36,739 nucleotides of DNA from Deltaproteobacteria bacterium. Lineage in GTDB: Bacteria; Desulfobacterota; Dissulfuribacteria; Dissulfuribacterales; UBA5754. The stretch is from the NCBI GenBank assembly GCA_036574075.1, contig JAINCN010000033.1:1-36739 (forward strand), in the 5' to 3' direction. The notes below the pieces were generated by a model. That model was not told the DNA's origin. It did no database searches and saw only the letters and a program-made list of their open reading frames with translations. Of the stretch, positions 28,405-36,739 are shown piece after piece (within the stretch, counting starts at the first letter, position 1; every line of letters starts with the position of its first letter). The position numbers were made by a program, and so were the translations under genes.

Positions 28405-28449
28405 ACCTTCTGGCCGAGCGGACCGTCCGCTGCAACCGGTTGTTGGACG
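28405..28449 (-). repeat. NNRLQRTV-type dispersed repeat at the island edge
   Basis: On the minus strand this segment reads SNNRLQRTVRSARR in one frame, a phrase that I recall at the ends of many unrelated hypothetical proteins and that reflects a non-coding dispersed DNA repeat. It follows the hsdR stop and may mark the border of the island. No second copy is visible in the window. Confidence 0.3.
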
Positions 28450-28454
28450 CCCTC

Positions 28455-30170
28455 TCACGCCACCGCCCATTCGGCCGACAGGACTTCGGCTTGCACCAGC
28501 ACCGTCTGGGTCGCCTTCTCCTGCTTGTCCGGCGGGTAGCCGTGCTTGCGCAGGACGCGCTTGACGAGCACGCGCAGTTGCGCCCGCACATTCTCGCGCA
28601 GCGTCCAATCAATCGTCACGTTGTTGCGGACCGTCTCCACCAGCTTGCGCGCGATCGCGCGGAGCGTCTCGTCGCCGAGCACCTTGACTGCGCTGTCGTT
28701 GGTCTGAAGCGCGTCGTAGAACGCCAGCTCGTCCTCAGTGAGCCCAAGCGCTTCTCCCCGGGCATCCGCCTCCCGCATGTCCTTCGCGAGCTGGACCAGT
28801 TCTTCGATCACCTGCGCCGCCTCGATCGCGCGGTTCTGGTAGCGCCGGATGGTCTCCTCCAGGAGGTCCACGACACCCTTCGGGGCCACGGCGCGCGAGA
28901 TGATCTGCCTCACGGCGTGGTCGAGATCCTCCTCGGGGCGGGCCTCCCCCGGCGCGCGCTTGGCGAGTGCGGCCTGGACCGCCTGAAAGAAGGCCACGTC
29001 ATCACGGATCCGCAGGGCCTTCTCGTGCGGCACTGCCAGGGCGAAGGCCTGCGACAGCTCGCGCACCGCACGGACGAAGCGGTCCTTGCCGTCCTTCTGC
29101 TTGAGGATGTGCTCCTGAGCTTCGGGCAGCAGAGCGAGCCTTTTTGCCGGCGTGCCGGTCGTCCAGCGCGACCGATCGAAGCCGTGGAAAAGGTCGCAGC
29201 AGACCTCGTACTTCTCCCGCATGACCGCGACCGCCTCGTCCTGGTCAAGCGCCGTGCGCCCAGTACCTCCGCTCTCGGTGTAGGTCGCGAGCGCGGCCTT
29301 GAGCTCGTGGGCGAGGCCCAGGTAATCCACCACCAGGCCGCCAGGCTTGTCCTTGAACACGCGGTTGACGCGCGCGATCGCCTGCATCAGCCCATGCCCG
29401 CGCATCGGCTTGTCCAGGTACATCGTGTGCAGGCTCGGCGCGTCGAAGCCGGTGAGCCACATGTCGCGCACGATAACGATGCGAAAGGGGTCATTGGGGT
29501 CGCGGAAGCGGTTGGCGAGCGCCTCCCGCCGCGCCTTATTGCGGATGTGCGCCTGCCAGTCCGGGGGGTCCGACGCCGAGCCGGTCATTACCACCTTGAT
29601 CGCGCCCCGCTCGTCTGCCTCGCCGTGCCAGTCGGGACGTAGGGGCGGATGGCCATCCGCCCCTACACAAATGATGTTGTACAGCTCCACGCAGATGCGC
29701 CGGCTCATGCAGACAACCATCGCCTTTCCGTCCATCACTTCGAGGCGCTTGTCGAAGTGCTCGATGATGTCCTCGGCAACGAGCCGCAGGCGCTTCTCCG
29801 CCCCGACGATGGCCTCGAGCTGCGCCCACTTGGTCTTGAGTCTCTCCTTGCGCTCGACCTCCTCGCCCTCGGTCACCTCCTCGAACTCGCGGTCGATCTT
29901 CGGCCGCTCGGCCTCGTCGAGCGCGAGTCTGGCGAGCCGGCTTTCGTAGTAGATCGGAACGGTCGCGCCGTCCTCGACCGCGCGCTGGATGTCGTAAACA
30001 CTGATGTAGTCACCGAAGACCGCGCGTGTGTTGGCATCGGCCTTCTCGATCGGCGTGCCGGTGAAACCGATGAACGAGGCGTTCGGCAGGGCATCGCGCA
30101 TGTGCCGCGCGAAGCCGTCAATGAAGTCGTACTGACTGCGGTGCGCCTCGTCGGCGATCACGAAGGCTAT
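28455..30170 (-). pseudogene. hsdR: 5'-truncated type I restriction subunit HsdR
   Basis: HsdR is the motor and nuclease subunit of type I restriction systems. The remaining 571 residues start at motif II ([20 protein letters not shown]) and run through [31 protein letters not shown] and the late helicase motifs [20 protein letters not shown] and [19 protein letters not shown], to a natural-looking C-terminus ([19 protein letters not shown]). The N-terminal nuclease domain and Walker A are absent, so the product cannot cut or translocate. The frame begins at the end of the res gene; the two were joined near 30170-30181. A 28-bp palindrome interrupts it in frame. No hsdM or hsdS is present. 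Confidence 0.88.
29639..29666. repeat. 28-bp perfect palindrome inserted in frame in hsdR
   Basis: GTAGGGGCGGATGG is followed by its exact reverse complement. It encodes VGADGHPP within a segment where HsdR proteins normally run directly from ELYN to LRPDWH. It is a relative of the GGGCGAATC/GATTCGCCC hairpin at 3594-3613, a type of repeat common in many bacterial genomes. Confidence 0.8.
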
Positions 30171-33002
30171 GTGGTTGCCGAAGCAACAAGGAGAATGTCG
30201 CGAATCTCTCCAGGGCTCCTTGCGGCAGCCGAACGCCACTGGCCGAACCCGCCGTGCGCGTTCACGGCCTGCGTCCATTCGTCGAGATAGCGGCGCTTCA
30301 CTTTGTCCTGTTCCGTATCCTGGCCCTTGGTTTCCAGAACCAGATAAGCACCGTTCTTCAGCCGCACCAGAAAATCGGGCCGGTACTTCCGCACAACGCC
30401 GCCATACACATAGAGCACTTCAAAGCCGAGATGATCGTTCTTGACCCAGGCGGCCACCGCGTCGCTATTGTCAAGCACGAACGCATCTGATGCCTCCCAG
30501 GTGCTGTCGTAAACGCAGACGTTGATGTGCGACTTGCGGGTTGGCGCGCAAGGCTTGCCCGTGTACCAGGTGCGCATGTCGTCCGTGGAGCGGATGGGAT
30601 GATCACGATCGAAGACGGGGACGAGGCACTCGGTGTTCTCCTGCCGCACCGCCTCCCAGACGTGCTGGACGACCCGCGACATGTTGAGCGTGATGATCAG
30701 CCGCCGCCGCAGCTCGTCCTGGTAGAACAGCGGCGGCGAAATGGCGATGCGGTCGGAGCGGATGAACTGCTCGACGATCTGCACCAACTGCGCCAGCAAG
30801 ACCTCCCGACTGCCCTGCCAGGTGTGCTTCATCTGGTCGAACACATCCCGCGCTGTCTCGAAAAATAATGCGCTGGGTGCGAAACTCCCGCGCCAGTCGC
30901 TCTAGCTCGATGCGATTGATCTTGGTCACGTCGGGCTTACCATCAATAACAGGCGCCAATTCAGCCACCGAGGGCGTCTGGGCGGCATTCAGTTCCAGCC
31001 CATCCACTCGTGCCCAATCCAGTACCAGCGTCGGTCGAAAAACGTGTTCGATCCGTATCACGTTGGGCCAGCGAATTTCAAATTCCGCTTTGGCTGGATC
31101 AGGTTCGACTGCGGTCTTGGGCGTTGGGGGCGGCGGCGGGCCGCCTTCGGTGCCTTCGTGTGGCAGGAAGGTGAAGGGTACGCCGAAAATGTTGACGTAT
31201 TCGGGCTCGAACAGCCCCGTTTCCGGATTCACCTCGTACGACGTGCGCCGCAGACCGCGCCCTACCACCTGCTCGCACAGGAGCTGTGAGGTAAACGCGC
31301 GCAGTCCCATGATGTGGGTGACGGTCTTGGCGTCCCATCCCTCAGAGAGCATGCCGACGGAGATGACATTCTGGATCTTTTCGCCAGGCTGACCCACCTT
31401 ACCGACCGTGTCCACCTTCTGGCGAAGCTGCTCCGCCTGGTCGGACTTAGTCAGCTTCCGCTCCGCCGGCCCATTCTCTTCTTGTTCCTCGCCATCCCCA
31501 TTCGCGGCCGGCGGCTCAACAGGCCCGGCGGGCTCTTCCTGCGACTCCGCTTCGGCCAAGACCCTGGAGTCGATATGTAGGATGCGCTCCGGGTCGCACA
31601 GCTCCTCGATGTGAATGCTCTTTGAATCAAAGGCGTGCTTGACTCGCGCCGCGGTCTCGGTGCGGTTGCAGACGGTGATCATCACCGGCGGGGTGGGGAG
31701 CCGAGCCTCGCGCCATGCCTTCCACGCCTCGCGCCAGTCATAACCCAGCAGATAGTAGGCGTTGAGCACCAGGTCGGGAAGCGGCTCCTCGGGGTTGGCG
31801 CGGCGGTTGAGGTCGTCCTTGACCTCGGGGTCGTTATAAATGTGGTAGAGACGCGACTTGTACGTCTTGGCATCAGGTACCGCGTCGTCGCGCACCACCA
31901 CACGCGGGGTCTTCACCAAGCCCGACTCGATGGCGTCGTTCAGGCCGAAGTCGCTGACGATCCAGCCGAAAAGGGCCTCCTCGCCGCTCCTCTTGCCCGA
32001 GGGCGCAAAAGGCGTGGCTGAAAAGTCGTAGCATTTCAGAATGCCGCGCGAACGGTGCAGCCTGTCCAGTCCTCCGATCCACACCGTGGCCTCTTCGGCG
32101 CTGTCCTTGAGATCACGCTGGCGCAGGTACTTGCCTTCCGCTTCCAAGTTCACCCGCCAGGCATGGTGTGCCTCGTCGTTGATGACCAGGATATTGCGGG
32201 CATTGGCCATCTCGCCCAGCACCTCGCGGGTGTAGGCCTCGTCGCTCTTCACGCCGCGCTTGTCCACGCTGCGGCGTTTTTTGATCTGCTCTTCGCTCTC
32301 CCAGGCCAGCGCGTGCCAGTTGCGCACCAGCACCTTGCCCTGGCGTAGCTTGTCGAGCAGGGCGGATGGTACGATGTCGAAGGCCTCGTAGTAGTTGCCC
32401 TCCGCTGCAGGCTCCAGCACCGCCAGCCGCTTCTTCACCGTCAGCCCCGGCGCGATCACCAGCACATTCTTGCAGAAGCGGGCGTCCTGTGGATTGGTCA
32501 CCTTGTTCAGGATCTGCCAGACGATCACCATCGCCATCACGATGGTCTTGCCCGAGCCGGTGGCCATCTTGCAGCACTGCCGGACAAACTTGCCGCCGTC
32601 GCTCGGGATATCGATCCCCACCCGCTCGGCAGGTGACGCTTCCGTGAGCCAGATGAGGGTTTCGACGGCTTCCAACTGGCAGAAGAAAAAGCGCCGCTCC
32701 TCGAAGCCCTCGGGGTCGCGCCAGTGCTCCAGAAGGCGCTTCGTGATAGTGGTCACGCCGGGGTAGCCCGCCTCGCGCCACGCCTTGACCCGCGGCCGGA
32801 TTTGGTTGACGAGCGGAATCTCGATGAAAATACCCGGATCGTCGAAGGCCTTCGAACCCGGCGTGGCCACCACGTAGCCCGCCGGGCGGCGTCCCTCCAC
32901 CAGGTCAAAGGTGCGCGTCTCCCGCTCGTAGCGCCAGTGGCGCGCGGGCTCCTCGTAAGGTGAATTGATAATCAGGCGGTCGATCGTGGTGCGGGGCATC
33001 AT
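30167..33002 (-). pseudogene. Restriction enzyme subunit with helicase core, frameshifted (type III Res/BPTD_3080-like)
   Basis: From ATG 33002 the protein has Walker A ATGSGKT (147-153), DEAH box LVINDEAHHAW (276-279), FSATPFAPSGK and VVGRGLRRTSYEV, the SF2 helicase set of large restriction subunits that pair with an N6-adenine methylase. The first frame loses homology after FRTQRIIF; the reading continues in another frame as ETARDVFDQMKHTWQGSREV down to a C-terminal nuclease-like stretch ([29 protein letters not shown]-ExK type), stopping at 30167. Deleting one base of the A5 tract at 30861-30865 restores one frame. It is either broken or a sequencing error. The ATG overlaps the hepT stop. 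Confidence 0.85.
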
Positions 33003-33340
33003 CGTTGCTCCGGGATGATTCGTTCAAGTTCGGCGATGAGCGGGGGCAATCCTTCGATGATCGTCTGCCACAAGATGTCCAGATTGATGTCGAAATAGGC
33101 ATGAACCAGTCGGTGGCGCATGCCAATGATCTTCTGCCAGGGGATATTGGGAGACTCGGCCTTTGCCTCCGCGCTCAATTGATACGCCGCCTCACCTATG
33201 ATCTCGACAGCCTTGACCAAGGCCCACACAAGTTGGCGATCGTGCTCAAGGTCTTCCCGACGACGGTTGCGCGTGAAGCCCTGCGCCTCCTTTGCCGCGT
33301 CCAATATATGACGCAAACGGACCAGGTCATTCGGCTGCAT
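32999..33340 (-). CDS. hepT: HepT-like ribonuclease toxin (DUF86)
   Basis: HepT is the HEPN-fold RNase toxin of the type VII HepT/MntA system. The 113-residue protein has the catalytic RX4HXY motif as RHRLVHAY (R75, H80, Y82) and the flanking helices typical of DUF86 ([36 protein letters not shown]). In characterised systems the motif tyrosine is AMPylated by MntA, which silences the toxin; Y82 is therefore the predicted target. It overlaps mntA by 14 bases upstream and the restriction gene by four downstream, so it is expressed inside the restriction-modification operon. Confidence 0.92.
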   Translation of the reverse strand: MQPNDLVRLRHILDAAKEAQGFTRNRRREDLEHDRQLVWALVKAVEIIGEAAYQLSAEAKAESPNIPWQKIIGMRHRLVHAYFDINLDILWQTIIEGLPPLIAELERIIPEQR

Positions 33341-33632
33341 ATTGCACCTCGGCTTCGGACATGACCTGCTGACGGAAGTAGCGGCTCAAATCCTCGGGCG
33401 TTCGCAAATCGACTTTCCGTCCGCCAAAAAATTCAGATAGCTCCTGTTCCATACCGGCCACATCGAACAAGGTGGGGATACGGGCGGGATCGAATTCCAC
33501 CAGCACGTCAACGTCGCTATCCGGACGGAAATCGTCCCGTAGGGCGGAACCAAAAATGGCCAATCGCCGGATACCGTGCTCCCGACAATAGGCCGCAAGA
33601 CGTTCGCGCAAAATGATTAGATTTTTATTCAT
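33327..33632 (-). CDS. mntA: MntA-like nucleotidyltransferase antitoxin
   Basis: MntA is a minimal nucleotidyltransferase that transfers AMP to HepT. From ATG 33632 the 101-residue protein contains the GSX10DXD motif exactly: G28-S29 followed by D40-V-D42 ([20 protein letters not shown]). A longer upstream frame from 33800 lies within the methylase gene and is not used. The ATG overlaps the methylase stop (ATGA), implying coupled translation of methylase, antitoxin, toxin and restriction gene in that order, so the antitoxin is made before the toxin. Confidence 0.92.
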   Translation of the reverse strand: MNKNLIILRERLAAYCREHGIRRLAIFGSALRDDFRPDSDVDVLVEFDPARIPTLFDVAGMEQELSEFFGGRKVDLRTPEDLSRYFRQQVMSEAEVQYAAE

Positions 33633-34866
33633 CTGTCGATCTCCATCACCTTCAAGCTCTCGATCCCTCGGTCGTCCACGATCTTCACCGCGATGCGCTT
33701 GTGCTCCCCCGGCTCGAACGGCAGCGACACCGTACCGCGATACGCTTCTATCAACTCCTCGTCGATCTCCGCTTTCAGGTTCTTCGCAACCTTCGCCCAC
33801 CCGTCATTGTCTGCAGCCATGGGGAAGAAGACCTGGCGCGGGTAGAGGCTGCGGCCGTCGTAGTCGGGGTCCAGCATCCAGAGCGCGATCTTGTCGGTGC
33901 CGCCTGACTCGACCTCGCCGGTCTTCGTATTGTAGTAGTCGAAGCCGTGCACCTCGACCACGAACTTGCCGTTCTCCTTGCGCACCTCCACGTCCGGCTG
34001 GCCGATCAGCCAGAACGATTCATTGCTGGCGCGCTTCTTCTTCAAGTCCTCGGTGAGCAAGTCGGCGTTCATCTGGACCTTGAGCAGCGTCACCCCCGGC
34101 CAGTTGGTCTCGTCGATGTCCTTGGCCGCCTCCGGGTCGAACTGAAAGGCGGCGAAGACGATGAGCTTGGGTTTGGGCACCAGCGTCTGTGCCTCTTCGA
34201 TGGCCTGGGCCACCTGGCGCTGCTCCAGCGGCCCGTGCTCCGGGCCGAAGGAAACGACCACGCGCATCGGACTGTATGCCGGGGCCGTCTCGCGGACGGA
34301 ATCGGCTCCTTCGTCGCTGGGCCGGGTCTCCCCATCCGCATGCAGCCAACGGCAGCCGGGGAGCGGCTCCAGCCGCGCGAACCGGATGTACTGCCCGGCC
34401 TTGCCGCGGATGCCGGTGCGCAGGAGTTCATCGCGCCATTCGGCTTGGCGCAGCGTCTCGCCGGAGCGGGCGATGGAGCCGTCGGCCGGTTCAGGCTTTT
34501 GCTCCAGAATATCGTCCACCGACTTGACCGCCGGGGCGGGCACCGCCTCCACCGTGAACGGCCAGTGACACGCACCTTCTTGCGGTCCACGAACGGCTGG
34601 TCGTAGAGCGTCTCCTGTGGCGCGTGGCGGGCGATGGCCGCGTCCATCGCTTTTTGCATGTCTCGGCGAGCGGCGTGAAATCGGTCAAAGGGGTGGCGCG
34701 CCTCCTTCGGCCAATCGGTCGGAAACTCGAAAGGCACTTCCCATTCCACCAGCTCGTTGGCCTTAACCACCTGGCCGCTGGGCATCGTAAAGGTTTTAGT
34801 ATCGGGGGCACTAAAGTCCACCACGTGCCCGGCACGGCCGCCCTGCGTGACACGGAAGCGCGGAAA

Positions 34867-34904
34867 CTCACCTGTCCCCTTGGGAGAGGGGCCGGGGGTG
34901 AGGG
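34867..34904 (-). repeat. GC-rich repeat encoding [12 protein letters not shown] inside the methylase gene
   Basis: The minus strand reads [14 protein letters not shown] within an otherwise family-like segment (ELNAVLK before, PRFRVTQGG after). The phrase LTPGPSP-GEG is one I recall as the translation of a dispersed GC-rich DNA repeat in many genomes. The frame is kept across it, so it is an in-frame insertion. Confidence 0.55.
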
Positions 34905-35196
34905 TCTTGAGCACGGCGTTCAGCTCGGCCAGCGCCTGCTCGATGGCCGGATGCTTGCGGGCGTAAATGCCGTCAATCTCCGGGTTGTTGGCGATGGATT
35001 TAAGCGTGACGTGCGGCACGGTTTTGTACTTGAAGCCGCTGCCCACGCCCTCTTCCGGATGCGCCAGTTCGTAGTAATCGAAGACGGCGGTCATCAGCCG
35101 CTGGCGGGCCAGGGTGATGGCCACGCGCGAGGTATCGCAGGTGATCCAGCGCCGGCCCCACTGCTCGGCGACGTAGGCCGTGGTGCCCGAACCACA

Positions 35197-36123
35197 GTTG
35201 TGGACAGCACAGACTTCTGTCAGGAACGAATGCACCCCTTCAACTTCCAGGTCATACACTTCTTCCTCACTTTCCTGACACAGCAGGTTGGTAATTTCTA
35301 CCGGGCATTGTTCTGCGCCAAAGTAAACGACATCGCCCACTTGTAACGAGTCGGCACGCCGCCATTGCCGGTCATGATCGTCGGAGGGCTGTGCTCGTTG
35401 TAGAATGTCTGCAATCTTCCCCACGACTCCTTCCATTTGGTCGCTTATTTCTTGATTGGAGAAGCGGAGAACCGTCAGGCCAAGGGAGTTAAGATAAGCA
35501 TCGCGGTCGCGATCGTACGCTTGGCTCTCGGGCGTAAAGTGGCTATCTCCATCCACTTCAACGACGAGGCCAGCTTCCCAGGAGTAAAAGTCCGCAATGT
35601 AAGGACCGATGGGATGTTGTCTGCGGAATTTGACACCCAATTGTTCTCCGCGCAGAGCATGCCAGAGCTGCCGCTCAGCGGGAGTCGTCTCTTTGCGCAG
35701 CTCACGGGCGCGCTGGAAGTGCTCTTGCGGAACATGGCGCCAACTTCGTTCGGCACCGTATGATCGCGTTCGCTTTTGGCAGAGGATATGATGGTCAGCC
35801 GTAACCCACAGGGTTTCCCTAGAAGCGCGCTGCTGGATGCCGACCATGGTACCCTGGTAGGGTCGGCAAATGGTGCGCAGGACTCGGTGAGGTTTGCCGT
35901 CGTGGCCGAGAACAAAATCGCCAGGCCGGACATTTTCGATGGGGGTGAGGACCCCACCCCAACCCTCCCCGTCAACGGGGAGGGAGACCCCACCCCAGCC
36001 CTCCCCGTCAACGGGGAGGGAGCTATGCTTGCTATCTGCATCAGCGGGGAGGGAGAAAGTCCCCCCGTTGACGGGGGGATTTAGGGGGGCCCAAACCCAC
36101 ACCTGCGTCCCCTTCCGCACACA
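35197..36123 (-). other. Intein (309 residues) with a DUF559/Vsr-like nuclease domain
   Basis: The intein interrupts the methylase between DPT and CGSGTT. It begins with Cys1 (CVRKGTQVW, block A), has block [12 protein letters not shown] with the T108-x-x-H111 motif, block [14 protein letters not shown] and block G ending VHN (H308-N309), followed by Cys+1 of the extein. All residues needed for protein splicing are present. Between the two splicing halves, residues about 136-245 (35389-35718) match DUF559, a PD-(D/E)XK, Vsr-related family: [45 protein letters not shown] and [27 protein letters not shown] and HNH motifs are absent. Residues 12-58 are repeat-derived (next entry). Splicing competence is inferred, not shown. 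Confidence 0.85.
35949..36090. repeat. Palindromic repeat array within the intein-coding region
   Basis: Two tandem 36-bp units (35949-35984, 35985-36020) each end with the palindrome CCCTCCCCGTC/AACGGGGAGGG and encode [12 protein letters not shown] on the minus strand. A third hairpin, CCCCCCGTT/GACGGGGGG (36061-36078), and a half unit (36042-36055) follow. Together they insert about 47 residues between intein blocks A and B without breaking the frame. Confidence 0.8.
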
Positions 36124-36616
36124 CGTGGGATCAAAAACCAGATCGCCCGGGTCGGTGGTCATCAGGAGGCAGCGCTCGATGACTTTTGTGCGTGTTTCCA
36201 CTACGTATTTCTGGTCAGGGTTAAAACCCGCGGTGTCGTCCCAAACCTCAGATAGAACCTTCAGCGGATAGTCGTTGATATAGTACTTCCAGCGAAGCTT
36301 GTTACCATCTCTGACCATTCGACCCGTTTTTTACAACGCTTCCATGCCTTCGGGGTAGGTGAGGCTCCAGTGTCTGTTCTTGTTTGGCCTGAAGGTCTCT
36401 CCATCGAATTCAAGCGGCGTATCTTCTTTCGGTGGGCCTGAGCTCTCCAGGCTAACGAGCCGGAACACTCTCGCACCGGTGGGCAAGAGCGAAGTGTCTA
36501 ACATCTCCGCCCGTGTGATTTTTCGCACCAGTCCATCTGTCAGCTCAACGTTGCGATAGAAGGCATCGGGTAATTTCTCTAAGTACAACTGGCGATATTT
36601 CAATTGCGTCTTATTT

Positions 36617-36739
36617 CTACTCCGACAGATAAATGAATGTGCTCACATCAACATTTTCATCAAATATAACGCGATCCGATGCCGGACATCGGGCAGAGAG
36701 GGCATGTGTTTCAGTTCTCGTTGTCTGCTCCGCCATCGC
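36617..36739. mobile_element. End of a TIR element abutting the broken methylase
   Basis: TTCTACTCCGACAGATAAAT starts at 36617, the same 20-mer found inverted at 107-126 and related to both ends of the complete element at 13871-13992. The methylase frame can be read up to this point on the minus strand, so the element probably inserted in the methylase gene. Its other end is not seen before the window stops, and bases 36637-36739 contain no recognisable gene. Confidence 0.5.

Larger units (their letters stand above)
33629..36616 (-). pseudogene. DNA methyltransferase (N4/N6 type) of the restriction system, interrupted by an intein and mutations
   Basis: The visible part runs from a frame entering at 36616 through RVFRLVSLESSG, a TAA at 36328-36330, [32 protein letters not shown], the SAM motif [20 protein letters not shown] split by an intein, and [20 protein letters not shown]. 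At about 34560 one C is missing: the frame ends in KKVRVTG and the family continues one frame over ([20 protein letters not shown]) to the stop at 33629. The N-terminal part with the catalytic DPPY is not visible; a TIR-element end at 36617 marks the break. One nonsense codon, one frameshift and the truncation make a functional methylase unlikely unless some are sequence errors. The short repeat-derived phrase [12 protein letters not shown] also sits inside the gene. Confidence 0.82.

Noticed and set aside
28323-29642. 439-codon frame antisense to hsdR
   Set aside because: The minus strand carries unmistakable HsdR helicase motifs; the plus frame is Leu/Arg/His-rich without domains.
35949-36020. 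Tandem 36-bp units as a CRISPR array
   Set aside because: There are only two full units with no spacers of regular unique sequence, and they encode a repetitive peptide within the intein.
36328-36330. TAA in the methylase as a recoding or readthrough site
   Set aside because: TAA is not used for selenocysteine or pyrrolysine, and the same gene also has a frameshift and a truncation, so a nonsense mutation or error is simpler.
36617-36739. The two window edges as the two halves of one element in a circular molecule
   Set aside because: The bases flanking the ends (ttat and ttaa) do not form a convincing target duplication, and nothing else suggests circularity.

Overview
The window is a piece of a GC-rich Gram-negative chromosome. 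KDO-CMP synthesis (KdsB) and outer-membrane barrels point to a diderm. The combination of a PSP1/RicT protein next to HolB and MetG, a selenocysteine factor SelB, a methylenetetrahydrofolate reductase fused to a MetV-type cysteine domain, an ExtI-like porin and an RNase G/PflX pair suggests an anaerobic Desulfobacterota (former Deltaproteobacteria) member. The lineage is an inference from gene content; no rRNA or tRNA gene is visible.

Layout. (1) 0.4-6.3 kb: housekeeping genes for a CDP-alcohol phosphatidyltransferase, RsmI, KdsB, convergent MurI, RNase G and a PflX-like radical SAM protein. (2) 6.4-12.9 kb: a nitrogen-assimilation block on the minus strand, amtB, then glnB, glnD and glnA. 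Two sigma-54 promoters, each with a pair of TACAAAATTGTA-like sites at matching distances, lie in front of glnB and in front of the amtB operon. The first gene of the amtB operon is a collapsed porin-like pseudogene. (3) 13-16.7 kb: a patchwork of transposase scraps, palindromic elements and a 122-bp MITE surrounding an AT-richer porin gene and a small exported-protein gene. (4) 16.7-28.4 kb: core genes again, dus divergent from holB, then ricT-metG-selB-metF/metV on plus, and gpmI-oppF on minus. (5) 28.4-36.7 kb: a decaying defence island on the minus strand. It holds a modification methylase interrupted by an intein, a MntA/HepT toxin-antitoxin pair, a large restriction helicase with a frameshift, and a 5'-truncated hsdR.

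The most unusual object is the 309-residue intein in the SAM-binding motif of the methylase. Its nuclease insert is a DUF559 (Vsr-like) domain rather than the usual LAGLIDADG or HNH domain, and an array of palindromic repeats has expanded in frame inside it. Other GC-rich palindromes have inserted in frame into the methylase and hsdR genes. Throughout the window at least five families of short palindromic or inverted-repeat elements occupy the spaces between genes, including a 140-180 bp family with four copies whose stem arms co-vary.
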